The notes: generated by a model not told the origin, from the letters alone. A stretch of 64,000 nucleotides of DNA from Marinobacter sp. es.042 (GCF_900188315.1 NZ_LT897781.1:3782001-3846000); one strand, 5' to 3'; positions 28,707 to 37,438 are shown, numbered from the stretch's first letter. A program made the numbers and translations.

Positions 28707-30377
28707 ATGGCCAACGAACAGACCCCGGCCCGTAATGGGGCCGAGTTGTTTATCCGGGCGCTGGAAAACGAAGGCGTTGAATACATTTTCGCGGTGCCCG
28801 GTGAGGAGAATCTTGCCTTCCTGGAAGCTTTGAGGACGTCCAGTATTCAGCTGGTCCTCAACCGCCATGAACAGGCTGCCGGCTTCATGGCCGCCACCTA
28901 CGGCCGCCTGACGGGGCGCGTGGGAGTCTGCCTTTCCACGCTCGGGCCCGGCGCCACCAACTTCGTGACTGCCGCCGCCTACGCTCAGCTGGGCGGTATG
29001 CCCATGATGATGATCTCGGGCCAGAAACCCATCAAGTCTTCCAAGCAGGGGTTATTCCAGATTCTGGATGTGGTGGACCTGATGCGTCCGCTCACCAAGT
29101 ACACCCGGCAAATCAGCAATGCCAACACCATCCCTGCCAAGGTTCGGGAAGCTTTTCGCCTGGCCTCTGAAGAGCGCCCGGGAGCCGTGCATCTGGAGCT
29201 GCCGGAGGACATCGCCGATGAGGCGCCCGAATCCGATACCCATATCTTCAAACCCAGTGACGCCCGGCGGCCCTCGGCCAGCCCGAAAAGCCTGGAGATG
29301 GCGTGCGAAATGCTGCGCGAGGCCAGGCATCCGCTGATCATGATCGGTGCCGGCGCCAACCGGAAACGGGTTTCCCAGGCGTTGCTGCACCTTGTGAATG
29401 TTACCGGCATCCCGTTCTTCACCACCCAGATGGGCAAGGGCGTGGTGGATGAGCGACACCCGCGCTACCTGGGCAACGCTGCACTGTCGGCCGGGGACTT
29501 CGTTCACTGTGCAATCGACCGCGCCGACCTGGTGATCAACGTGGGCCATGATGTGGTGGAAAAGCCACCTTTCTTCATGACCCCCGGCGGCAAGAAGGTC
29601 ATTCATGTGAACTTCAGTGCGGCCGACGTAGACCCGGTGTACTTCCCCCAGCACGAAGTTGTCGGGGATATCGCCAACAGCGTGGAATACATGGCCGAGA
29701 ACTGTGGCCAGTGCGCCAACCATGATTTCACCCGCCTGATGGAAGTGAAGGAGGCGGTGGATGCGCACCTGCAGGAGCGAGCTGAAGACGATCGTTTCCC
29801 GGTGATCCCCCAGCGGATTGTTCATGATGTGCGTCAGGTAATGCCCGACGACGGCATCATTACGCTCGACAACGGCATGTACAAACTCTGGTTTGCCCGC
29901 AATTACCGCGCCTACGACAACAATACGGTACTGCTCGACAACGCCCTGGCCTCCATGGGCGCCGGCTTGCCCAGCGGCATGATGGCCTCCATGCTGTACC
30001 CGGATCTGAAAGTGATGGCGATCTGTGGCGATGGTGGCTTCATGATGAACAGCCAGGAGCTGGAAACTGCGGTTCGACTGAACCTCAACCTGGTGGTGCT
30101 GATTATCAACGACAGTGCCTACGGCATGATCAAGTGGAAGCAAGGCCAGGAAGGCTACAGCGATTTCGGCCTGGATTATCGCAACCCGGATTTTGTCACC
30201 TATGCCCAATCCTATGGCGCCAAGGGTCACCGCGTGACCCGCACAGAGGACCTGCGGCCGACCCTGGAAGGTGCCCTGGCTGAAGGCGGTGTTCATGTGG
30301 TGGACGTGCCCGTGGATTACAGTGAAAACCGCCGGGTGTTTGATGAGGAGCTGGCGGAACTGACCTGCAAACTGTGA
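28707..30377 (+). CDS. Acetolactate synthase large subunit-like ThDP enzyme
   Basis: A 556-residue thiamine diphosphate enzyme of the acetolactate synthase/benzoylformate decarboxylase family. It has the conserved cofactor-activating Glu in LNRHEQAAGFMAATYGRLTG, the stretch LGPGATNFVTAAAYA and the ThDP-Mg motif GDGGFMMNSQELETAVRLNLNLVVLIINDSAYG (about residues 441-473). There is no small regulatory subunit gene beside it and the sequence has the shorter catabolic-type form, so it need not make branched-chain amino acids. An AGAGGAAGG site precedes the ATG. It is third in the group with the ATP-grasp and papain-like genes, 48 bases apart. The 2-oxo acid substrate is unknown. Confidence 0.8.
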   Translation: MANEQTPARNGAELFIRALENEGVEYIFAVPGEENLAFLEALRTSSIQLVLNRHEQAAGFMAATYGRLTGRVGVCLSTLGPGATNFVTAAAYAQLGGMPMMMISGQKPIKSSKQGLFQILDVVDLMRPLTKYTRQISNANTIPAKVREAFRLASEERPGAVHLELPEDIADEAPESDTHIFKPSDARRPSASPKSLEMACEMLREARHPLIMIGAGANRKRVSQALLHLVNVTGIPFFTTQMGKGVVDERHPRYLGNAALSAGDFVHCAIDRADLVINVGHDVVEKPPFFMTPGGKKVIHVNFSAADVDPVYFPQHEVVGDIANSVEYMAENCGQCANHDFTRLMEVKEAVDAHLQERAEDDRFPVIPQRIVHDVRQVMPDDGIITLDNGMYKLWFARNYRAYDNNTVLLDNALASMGAGLPSGMMASMLYPDLKVMAICGDGGFMMNSQELETAVRLNLNLVVLIINDSAYGMIKWKQGQEGYSDFGLDYRNPDFVTYAQSYGAKGHRVTRTEDLRPTLEGALAEGGVHVVDVPVDYSENRRVFDEELAELTCKL

Positions 30378-30424
30378 GGGGTGTATTATGCGTCCATGGA
30401 TGATGAGCCCGAGGTAGCACTGCA

Positions 30425-31288
30425 ATGATCCGTTTCTTTTTTCGCGGCCTGGTGGCCATCGCGACACTGACGTTGCTCGTCGGTTGTAGCAACCCCGAGA
30501 CACCCCAGGAAGTGGCGGCGGCCTTCTGGCAGGCCATGGCCGAGAACGACGCCGGTGACGTGATGGAATACTCCACCCTGGCGGAATCGGCTGCGTTCGA
30601 CGGTTACAAGCGCAGCTGGACCGACGTCGTGCCATCCTTCGGCCGTGTCGTTATTGAAGATCGCGAAGCCACTATCGTGACCCGCCTGCCGGCCGAAGCC
30701 GGAACCGAAGGTGAGCGGCTGGAGCTGGTCACCTATCTCGTGCGGTTCCAGGATCAGTGGCTGGTGGATTACGACCGTACTGGCGAGGCCATCCTTAATC
30801 CTTCCCCGTTCAGCAGCATCATGGGCGAGCTCAGCCGGCTCGGTGACGAGCTCAGCACCCGTTTCTCATCGTCTTCGGATGACTTTGAGCAGCAGATGGA
30901 ACAGCTGGCGCGGGATCTGGAGGCCTACTCCGAGGAAATCGGCCGTGAGGCTGAGGGCGCCATGGAAGCGTTCGGCAAGAAGTTGCAGGAAGCCATGCGG
31001 GAGCTTGAGCGCTCGGTGGAAGACGCCCTGAAAGACAGTGAGCCGACACCGGAGGAGGACCGGGTGATTCTGGAACAGGCTGCCCGGGATCTGGACCGCC
31101 AGGCCGATGAGCTGAACGATCCCACCATGGAATCGATCGCCAATGCCAGTCGCACCGTGGCCGAAACCGGCGAACGCTTCACGCGCCTGAGTGAGGAAAT
31201 GCTGAATCGTCACCGGGAAGAGTGGCAGCAGAGGCTGGCTGAGATGCGCGCTTACGCGGACGAATTTATCGAGCAGCTCAGGCTTTAG
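30425..31288 (+). CDS. Lipoprotein with DUF4878-like domain and coiled-coil tail
   Basis: A 287-residue exported lipoprotein: signal peptide with the lipobox LLVGCSNPE (Cys about residue 21). Residues 27-120 resemble the small alpha+beta fold of DUF4878/NTF2-like lipoproteins (PQEVAAAFWQAMAENDAGDVMEYST, then YLVRFQDQWLVDYDRTG). The rest is highly charged and helical, probably a long coiled coil (FEQQMEQLARDLEAYSEEIG onward). It follows the ThDP gene by 47 bases and its end overlaps the converging cheV by four bases. The role is unknown. Confidence 0.7.
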   Translation: MIRFFFRGLVAIATLTLLVGCSNPETPQEVAAAFWQAMAENDAGDVMEYSTLAESAAFDGYKRSWTDVVPSFGRVVIEDREATIVTRLPAEAGTEGERLELVTYLVRFQDQWLVDYDRTGEAILNPSPFSSIMGELSRLGDELSTRFSSSSDDFEQQMEQLARDLEAYSEEIGREAEGAMEAFGKKLQEAMRELERSVEDALKDSEPTPEEDRVILEQAARDLDRQADELNDPTMESIANASRTVAETGERFTRLSEEMLNRHREEWQQRLAEMRAYADEFIEQLRL

Positions 31289-32172
31289 CGGGCCTGCTCG
31301 GCGCCTCGCAGCATGGCCTGAAGCAGCTCCTCGGCATCGAATTTCGTCAGCGCTTCGTTGGCGCCCACCTGATTGGCATAGCTCAGGCTCATCTCACTGT
31401 TCAGTGACGTATGCAGGATGATGTAGGGTTGCTTCAGCGCTGAATTGTCCCGCACATTGAACGCCAGCTCGTACCCATCGAGCCCCGGCATCTCGATATC
31501 GCTGACCAGAATGTCCGTGGGCCGGCCCAGTTCATGGTCGCGCAGCAGAATCTGCAGGGCGTCATCACCGTTGGACGTCACCTGGTAGGGGATGTCCTTG
31601 CTGTCCAGCACGTCCGAGAGTTGCTTACGGGCCACCTGGGAATCGTCGACCATCAGAATGTTCAGGGACTTGAGCGTCTCACTCTGCACATCCGTGAGAA
31701 CCACCTCCTGGGTGTCGAGTGATTCCGGATACACCTTCGCCAACAGCAATTCCACATCCAGCAGCTGGATGATATCGCCATCCACGTCCAGCAGACCCGT
31801 GATAAACGCCTTGCTGCCCAGGGCTTTGGGTGGCGGCATCACCGATTTCCAGTCAGTCTCGATAATCTGTTGCACGCTGCGCACCAGAAAACCGATCTCC
31901 TGGCGCTGGATATCCGTGACAATAATCGAGGCTTTTTCCCGTTCTTCCTGCGTCAGCGGCGGATAGCCGACCGCGGCAGCCATATCGATCACCGGAACGG
32001 CGGAACCCCGGAAGGTGGCCGTGCCGATGACGGCGTGATGGCTGTGGGGCAGTTTGGTCAGCCGCATGAAAGGCAGGATTTCCCGGATCTTCAGGGTTCC
32101 GATCCCGAACAGACGCTCGCCGGAAAGCCGGAACAGCAGAAGTTTCTGGGTCTGCTTCGCTTTGCTGGACAT
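31285..32172 (-). CDS. cheV: Chemotaxis protein CheV (CheW-receiver fusion)
   Basis: A 295-residue adaptor that links chemoreceptors to CheA and is adjusted by phosphorylation. The N-terminal CheW domain (LLLFRLSGERLFGIGTLKIREIL, FRGSAVPVIDMAAAVG, VDGDIIQLLDVE) is followed from about residue 170 by a complete receiver domain (NILMVDDSQVARKQL, phosphoacceptor Asp in DILVSDIEMPGLDGYELA, and a late ALTKFDAEELL where the usual Lys is present). The start at 32172 was chosen for the AAAGGA site; the upstream frame lacks one. No other chemotaxis genes are in the window. Confidence 0.9.
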   Translation of the reverse strand: MSSKAKQTQKLLLFRLSGERLFGIGTLKIREILPFMRLTKLPHSHHAVIGTATFRGSAVPVIDMAAAVGYPPLTQEEREKASIIVTDIQRQEIGFLVRSVQQIIETDWKSVMPPPKALGSKAFITGLLDVDGDIIQLLDVELLLAKVYPESLDTQEVVLTDVQSETLKSLNILMVDDSQVARKQLSDVLDSKDIPYQVTSNGDDALQILLRDHELGRPTDILVSDIEMPGLDGYELAFNVRDNSALKQPYIILHTSLNSEMSLSYANQVGANEALTKFDAEELLQAMLRGAEQAR

Positions 32173-32388
32173 ACAAGCGGGTCCTTTCAAACGCAAAAGC
32201 CCCTGACGCAGGAGCTTTTGCAAGAAGTTGTTTCACCAGGCTGTCTGGCGGGCGCTGCTCAGCCCGCAAGCCTGGAGTATGTAGCAATAATAGCAGCTTT
32301 ACCGTGAATCGGGATTCAGAAGGATTGTTTCAAATGGTGACAGAATCCTTCCGCACAGGGTGTCTTGGGCTGCCATGCCAGTGCGCCT

Positions 32389-33045
32389 TCAGAACGCCAT
32401 GTCCTTACCGTCCCAGGCCTTGAAGCAGCCGATCTCGGCGAGGGTGAGGCTGTCAATCTGCCGCCTGAGGCCATCAACGGATTGTTCAACCGATACCTCG
32501 GCGTCGCTACCGCCCATGTCCGTCGCCACCCAGCCCGGGTGGTAGATGCCCACGGCTATGCCCTGCTCACGCAGGTCCACGGCCAGATTTCGCCCGAGAT
32601 TGAGCGCCGCCGCTTTCGAGGCACGGTATATGTACCGGCCGCCACCGGCAGAAGCCTGGGATCCAAGCTTGCTGGATATGATGGCGATTTTCGGGGTGCC
32701 GCCCCCGGCCAATGCCAGTCTGAGATTGGGTAGCAGCGCCTGTATGGTGAGGAATACGCCGGTCACATTGACCTGGAAGTGCTCCGCCCAGAGTTCTGGC
32801 GGGTAGCCGCCTTCCAGCTGTTCATGGCGATCGAGCAGAATGCCGGCGTTACAGACCAGGGTTGAGATCGGTTGGTTTTCGAGGCGCTCGCCCAGCGCGG
32901 TCACGCTGGCGGGGTCGGCGACATCTAGTACCTCCATGCCCGGTTCGCTTCGGGCCGTGCCAATGACATGCTCGCCCGCCTCTCTCCACTCATCGGCCAG
33001 GCCCTTGCCGATGCCGCGATTGGCGCCCGTGATAAGAATGGTCAT
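32389..33045 (-). CDS. Short-chain dehydrogenase/reductase
   Basis: A 218-residue Rossmann-fold oxidoreductase. It has the cofactor motif TGANRGIGKGLA at residues 5-16, the structural CNAGI, the Ser of IISSK and the catalytic pair YIYRASKAAALN (YxxxK). The later HPGWVATDMGG segment is typical of the C-factor-like/small SDR group. An AAGGAAT site precedes the ATG. It lies alone between cheV and the ExoD gene. The substrate is not predictable. Confidence 0.85.
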   Translation of the reverse strand: MTILITGANRGIGKGLADEWREAGEHVIGTARSEPGMEVLDVADPASVTALGERLENQPISTLVCNAGILLDRHEQLEGGYPPELWAEHFQVNVTGVFLTIQALLPNLRLALAGGGTPKIAIISSKLGSQASAGGGRYIYRASKAAALNLGRNLAVDLREQGIAVGIYHPGWVATDMGGSDAEVSVEQSVDGLRRQIDSLTLAEIGCFKAWDGKDMAF

Positions 33046-33114
33046 GTTTGTATTCCTTGTGGCTGAGGCTCAACAGTAGCACAGGTCTCTGGCGATCCCT
33101 GCCGGAAGGGCTGC

Positions 33115-33711
33115 CTACCAGGGGAGGTTATTCAGGATGAACCAGGCGGTGCCGCCGGTCGCCAGGATTGCCACCAGGGCAAGCAGACCGTCCCGCGCCA
33201 CGATGGCCAGGCCAAACGCCATCAGGGCGATTCCGGCACCGTTGGCGCTGAATGGAATCACTTCCATCAGTGGCATGGCAGCCGCTACAACCATGCAAAT
33301 GATGGCGATAACGTATTGCCCCGGCCCGCGAACCAGCCAGAGCAGCCTTTGTTTTGTCCATCGATCCACAAATCGGGCGGGCTTGTTCATCCAGTCCAGC
33401 CCCCTGGCAAGCTTTTCTCTTTCGATGTTCCGGCGCGCCAGCTTTGAGGGAATCCAGATCGAGTGGCGCTGGAAAATCAGTTGCCCCAGGGTGAGTAGCA
33501 CCATCAGGCCAAGCAGCGTTGGTACTCCCGGAATATCCCCTATCAGCGGGGCCACGGTGATTACGCCGGCGATCAGAACCATCGGCCCGAAGGAACGTTC
33601 ACCGACAGCTGCCAGTACATCGCCCACAGACACCTGAACCTGTCCCTCGGTGTTTGCGCGAAGGCGTTCCAGAAGTTCTGTCAGGCTGGCCGGATCGTCT
33701 GGCTGGTTCAT
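33115..33711 (-). CDS. ExoD-family membrane protein
   Basis: A 198-residue protein of the ExoD family, named after a Rhizobium gene that affects exopolysaccharide and alkali tolerance. After a short soluble segment with VQVSVGDVLAAVGERSFGPMVLIAGVI it has the conserved PGVPTLLGLMVLLTLGQLIFQR and KPARFVDRWTKQRLLWL, then two or three more membrane helices. The biochemical function of the family is not known. It is a single gene, divergent from the binding-protein gene at 33886. Confidence 0.82.
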   Translation of the reverse strand: MNQPDDPASLTELLERLRANTEGQVQVSVGDVLAAVGERSFGPMVLIAGVITVAPLIGDIPGVPTLLGLMVLLTLGQLIFQRHSIWIPSKLARRNIEREKLARGLDWMNKPARFVDRWTKQRLLWLVRGPGQYVIAIICMVVAAAMPLMEVIPFSANGAGIALMAFGLAIVARDGLLALVAILATGGTAWFILNNLPW

Positions 33712-33835
33712 GGTGGTGCTCGTGGTCTCCTATTGAACAGATTTTTCAGACACTACCTTGACTGCGCAACGAGTGCATGAACACAAGATGACAGGGAGTT
33801 AGCCCGGGCGTTGCTACTCAGAGCATTGAGTGCCT

Positions 33836-33861
33836 GACTAATTAGTCTATATTAATTAGAC
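33836..33861. promoter_or_regulatory. Palindromic AT-rich site before the binding-protein gene
   Basis: GACTAATTAGTC (33836-33847) is a perfect 12-bp palindrome. It is followed by TATATTAATTAGAC, which repeats the TAATTAG core. It lies 25-50 bases upstream of the start at 33886 and may be an operator overlapping the promoter. Confidence 0.4.
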
Positions 33862-33885
33862 CTCCCTTCCTTGGTGGCATCAAAG

Positions 33886-34779
33886 ATGTATCCAGGCAAG
33901 AGCAACGGGTTCCCGTTCTCAAAGTTGTTGCACTCGCGTTTTGTGACGCCCGCCCTGTGCAGATCTGCTTTGGTGCTCGCGTTCATTCTCTGTTTTTCGG
34001 CCCCAAGCTATGGGGACTGCGACATCACCCTGCGCTGGGACGATGATCCGCCCTATTTCATGGTTCAGGAGAGTGAGGTGGTCGGCATTGATGCCGACCT
34101 GGTCCGTGAGGCCATGGGGCGCCTGGATTGCGGGCTCTCCTTTCAGAAGATGCCATGGGCCAGGGCGCTTAGGGAGTTGCGTGACGGGCACGTGGATATG
34201 CTCTCCGGCGCCTACCGGACTCCGGAGCGAGAGGAGTATGCCCATTACTCGGAAGTGGTCGGTCTGGTATCACCCAATATCCTGTTTATTCGGCGATCTG
34301 ACGAGTCCAGGTTCGAGCTGAATGGTTTGCGGCAGCTGCTGGAATCGGGTTTCAGGCTTGGTGCCCAGATTCATGTGTCCTACAGCGATGAATACAGCGC
34401 CCTCATCCGGAATCCGGACTACGACAAAAACATCGAGTACCTCTCCCGCAGGAAGCCGTTATGGCTCATGCTGGCCCGGGATCGGGTCGATGGTGTGGTG
34501 GCGAGTCAGTTAACCGGGCTCTACGAGATTCAGGAACTGGGGCTGACCGGAACGGTTATCCCCAGCTCCTTGGTCGTATCCAACAAGCCCGCGTACTTTG
34601 TGTTTTCCAAAGCAACCATTGGCCCCGGGTTTGTGGAAGATTTTGATCGCGCACTGCAGACGATGCTGGATGATGGCACCTTCACGGCTATCGTAAATCG
34701 GTACGTCTGCATGCCCGCTGGCTCGCCGCAGTCAGAGACTGGGAATGATCCCGGGGTTTGTCCTTTGGCGGGGTTTTGA
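33886..34779 (+). CDS. Periplasmic amino-acid-type solute-binding protein
   Basis: A protein of about 297 residues in the bacterial extracellular solute-binding family 3 (PBPb). It has a signal peptide (VLAFILCFSAPSYG) and the fold landmarks WDDDPPYFM, VVGIDADLVREAMGRL, FQKMPWARALRELRDGHVDMLSG, and RTPEREEYAHYSE near the N-lobe end. There are no ABC permease or ATPase genes beside it, so it may be an orphan sensor or work with a distant transporter. The ATG at 33886 was chosen; a TTG lies five codons upstream. It is the last gene before the integrated element. Confidence 0.78.
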   Translation: MYPGKSNGFPFSKLLHSRFVTPALCRSALVLAFILCFSAPSYGDCDITLRWDDDPPYFMVQESEVVGIDADLVREAMGRLDCGLSFQKMPWARALRELRDGHVDMLSGAYRTPEREEYAHYSEVVGLVSPNILFIRRSDESRFELNGLRQLLESGFRLGAQIHVSYSDEYSALIRNPDYDKNIEYLSRRKPLWLMLARDRVDGVVASQLTGLYEIQELGLTGTVIPSSLVVSNKPAYFVFSKATIGPGFVEDFDRALQTMLDDGTFTAIVNRYVCMPAGSPQSETGNDPGVCPLAGF

Positions 34780-34813
34780 TCTTCGAACTGGTTTTGTACG
34801 AGACGCCATATAA

Positions 34814-34843
34814 AAAAGGCCTCGTCGTGTGACGAGGCCTTTT
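34814..34843. terminator. Original ssrA terminator, displaced by the integration
   Basis: AAAAGGCCTCGTC-GTGT-GACGAGGCCTTTT is a perfect 13-bp stem with a 4-base loop. On the minus strand it directly follows the 3' CCA end of the displaced ssrA fragment at 34852, so it was the tmRNA terminator before the element inserted. It may also stop transcription from the binding-protein gene. Confidence 0.85.
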
Positions 34844-34850
34844 AGGTTGG

Positions 34851-34883
34851 TTGGTGGAGACGGCGGGAATTGAACCCGCGTCC
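34851..34883 (-). repeat. att repeat, displaced 3' end of ssrA (left)
   Basis: A 33-bp sequence identical to 58686-58718. It encodes the T arm and acceptor stem of the tmRNA tRNA-like domain including the CCA end at 34852. Identity stops sharply at 34884. It is the remnant of the original chromosomal ssrA 3' end. Confidence 0.92.
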
Positions 34884-35486
34884 ATGCTTGGTCAGCATAT
34901 TGATTTTAAAGCAAAAAAATGGCTAGGACCTCTGCGTGGGGCAAACGCTTTACATCAGAGGGGCAGATTCCTGCGTCCCCGAAGGCGTGTACTCGAAATG
35001 GGGAGCCGCGCATCTAGATCTCAATGCGGGTCTTTCAGAGGCATGCATTGGTGCACCATAAAGTTATGAATGGGGCCGATTTTCCTGTTTACAGAAACAC
35101 TTGATGATGATTTCGTCGACTTGGCGCTGCGTTATGGCAATCTTTGACAAATTCGGCGAGGCTTTCCAATCCAGCGCTTGATAGTACGACAAAGTACCGA
35201 AATAACTGATACTGGCAAAGCCCTGAATCCGGATATTCGGTCTGATTGCGCCACGGCTCATTGAAAAACGTGCTCATCCTGGAATCCTGATGGCGTCACA
35301 GAGGCCGAAACAAGAGAATCCTCCTACAGTCACAGGAGGCGGCAAAATCCGCACGATTATCTGACTCTCAGTCAGAAATAGACATCGTGTCCCTTCTGAG
35401 TTCTGAGACCCGCGAGGTTATGCTTTGAAGCTACTATTTGTTAACGATGTCAGGAGAAATCCTCGTTTAATAAAAGCTTTTAAAGT
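34884..35486. other. Left end of the element, no gene; possible integrase arm sites
   Basis: About 600 bases without a supported gene. Next to the att repeat, the minus strand reads AAATCAATA within about 20 bases of the tRNA-like domain, as ssrA also does, so part may be a diverged tmRNA remnant. The motif GGGGCA and close variants occurs at 34938, 34960, 35000 and 35072 in one orientation, as does a similar group at the right end (58509-58550). These could be arm-type binding sites of the integrase. From 35100 onward nothing is recognised. Confidence 0.45.
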
Positions 35487-36416
35487 TTACGCCCTTGAAT
35501 TTCGTCTTTGATCTTGAAAATTAGATAGACTGTAATGGGTCACTTTGAAAATAATCATCGATAACCAATGCATTGCCATGGGATTTATAAATCTGAAGAA
35601 TTCGTCTGAGTCAACAATCCTGTTGCTCTCAATATTTTTCGAGCCACCGTTCAGATTGTGAAAGAACCGATTCCGAATATTTATTATAAAGCTTCCCATT
35701 TCGCAGTATTTAATGCACAGTAACCCGTGTTCTGTAGTGTCCTCGTGAATCGCTGAGGCGTTTGTAACGTCTTTCATGGCTTTGAACATCTGTTTTTGAA
35801 CGTTAGAATTATCGGCCTCAATACTTATATCTATTGATGTATCGGCAATAGGGTCGCCGTGATGAATTGTTTCTACAAATTTTTTGAAGAAACCAAGCTC
35901 TTTCTTTTCATCGCTTCCGGTCATCAACTCTTTTAACTCTTTGAATGATTTTAAAAAATCACTGCTTTTAGAGGCATATATCATTGGAAACGCATATGAT
36001 ATTTTTTCTAAAATTCGATATATAAAAATGAATGCTGAAGTATGAGCTGATTTTCTTTCGTGTATTATGAAATGGGATATCTCTGCAAGAATGATCTTGT
36101 AAAAAGAACGATTGGTAAACTTTGTGTTAAAGATGAAATCAGCAAGATCATCTGAATTTGTTTCTTCAGAAAAAAATTTAGGAAAGTCAGTTTTCCAGTT
36201 TCGGAAGCTCGTTAGGTCGTTATAGAAGTAATTCTTTCTGTGTTTTACGGATTTGTTGGAATAGTTATGCGTCAGCTCTAAATTTCCAGATAATATGCGA
36301 ATTATAAGCAACAGTTCGGGATCATTTTCTCCTGAAACCGTCAGTGCTTGCGGCAAATTTTTTTTGATGCTTTGGGGCAAGTTATCTGAGTAGCTGAATG
36401 TCAGATAACTTGCCAT
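35487..36416 (-). CDS. Unknown protein with HEPN-type RxxxxH motif
   Basis: A 309-residue, strongly AT-rich gene without a named family. The C-terminal part has IINIRNRFFHNLNG (Arg248 to His253), which matches the R-x4-H active-site motif of HEPN RNases; the helical setting around it and the hydrophobic helix after it also fit. The first 230 residues are mostly helical and charged. Its ATG overlaps the stop of the preceding gene (TGATG), so both are translated together. The partner has a DGQHR/DUF262-like motif. This points to a two-gene toxin or abortive-infection module, an inference. It could instead be a structural partner with a chance motif. Confidence 0.6.
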   Translation of the reverse strand: MASYLTFSYSDNLPQSIKKNLPQALTVSGENDPELLLIIRILSGNLELTHNYSNKSVKHRKNYFYNDLTSFRNWKTDFPKFFSEETNSDDLADFIFNTKFTNRSFYKIILAEISHFIIHERKSAHTSAFIFIYRILEKISYAFPMIYASKSSDFLKSFKELKELMTGSDEKKELGFFKKFVETIHHGDPIADTSIDISIEADNSNVQKQMFKAMKDVTNASAIHEDTTEHGLLCIKYCEMGSFIINIRNRFFHNLNGGSKNIESNRIVDSDEFFRFINPMAMHWLSMIIFKVTHYSLSNFQDQRRNSRA

Positions 36417-37438
36417 CAGGAAGTAATCTCCATAAATTGTTCTGCCAGCTCCATCTCATCAAGTTTTGAAAATTTTTGGTATTTTTCAATAAATACCTGA
36501 GATAGCTCTCTCCTATATTTTCCCAGATTTACTTTCGAAGGGTTTATGTATTTAAATGCGGACTCGAATAAATCTATTGAATCGGAGAATTCAGCCTCCG
36601 TTATTTCTTTTATTGTAGGGTAGGACTTTTTTATCCCTACGGAAAAGCCTATTAGGTTGTTTCCAACTTTAAACCACTTATGGGCGTTGGGGGCTGAGCT
36701 AAACCGGTCTACTTCCTTTATCACGTTTTTGAAATCTATTCCCTCATTTTTGGGCTGACGATCCATGATCCTGCCGACTATGATCTGGTCCATTTTTTCA
36801 CCGATTATCTTATTATTGTCGTTGTTCACTGATCCGGTTAGGAAAGCAAGGTAGGCTTTGGATAGGTCGCCGAGATCAAAGGACCCTTTGATCACATTTT
36901 TAGCTCGCTCTTTTTCCGTCTGAACCTTTATTGACAAATCGGAAAAATCAAATAACTCTTGGGTCAATATTTCGATTTGATGCCTAGGTGTCATCGGCCT
37001 CTGGCCATTGTTCAAAGTGATCATTCGGTAAAGGAGTCTATCCTCTGATGGGGCGATGATTACGTTTATATAGAGTGGGTGATTGCCATCGAACCGCTCG
37101 TCTGCACTCGCCCTTTTTAAGGTATTAAGACGTTGGATTCCATCCAGAATGTAGCCAGATTCAATGTTGTCTGATATGTAATCGGAAATCTTTTTTATGC
37201 TGTCTTCTGAAAATTCTGGCTCAACAAAAGCAATAGTTATTGGAGGCATCAGGCAATGATCCAAGATATCGCGCTCTAAACGCGCATAAAATTTCTTGTC
37301 CTGGATTTTTCGTTGCCCAGAAAAGCGATCAATTAACGGAAATAGGTTATCGATGGCATATTGGTATGTTATTTTCCCCGTTGCGACGACGCTATCGATT
37401 ACACTGTCATGAGCCTTATCGAAAATTGTAACGTTCAA
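36416..37438 (-). CDS. DGQHR/DUF262-like protein
   Basis: A 340-residue protein. Residues 95-110 read SGYILDGIQRLNTLKR, which resembles the DGQHR or DGQQR motif of the DndB-like DGQHR and DUF262 (GmrS-like) families with a ParB-type fold; the segment MITLNNGQRPMTPRHQIEIL (about 137-157) is also like them. These families occur in phage-defence proteins that act on DNA or nucleotides. No second nuclease domain is recognised. It is the first gene of a coupled pair with the HEPN-motif gene and is as AT-rich as that gene. The identity of the fold is a pattern-level call; activity is unknown. Confidence 0.6.
   Translation of the reverse strand: MNVTIFDKAHDSVIDSVVATGKITYQYAIDNLFPLIDRFSGQRKIQDKKFYARLERDILDHCLMPPITIAFVEPEFSEDSIKKISDYISDNIESGYILDGIQRLNTLKRASADERFDGNHPLYINVIIAPSEDRLLYRMITLNNGQRPMTPRHQIEILTQELFDFSDLSIKVQTEKERAKNVIKGSFDLGDLSKAYLAFLTGSVNNDNNKIIGEKMDQIIVGRIMDRQPKNEGIDFKNVIKEVDRFSSAPNAHKWFKVGNNLIGFSVGIKKSYPTIKEITEAEFSDSIDLFESAFKYINPSKVNLGKYRRELSQVFIEKYQKFSKLDEMELAEQFMEITS

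Noticed and set aside
26529..28868. 779-codon open frame on the minus strand opposite the papain-like gene
   Set aside because: It mirrors GC-rich codons of the plus-strand gene, has no ribosome site and shows no domain; the plus-strand protein has conserved-looking motifs and coupled neighbours. The same holds for long antisense frames at 25388-26551 and 29052-30635.
34851..35069. 72-codon frame over the left att site (VETAGIEPAS...)
   Set aside because: It is a translation of the tmRNA 3' end and the adjacent element sequence, a known type of spurious protein call.
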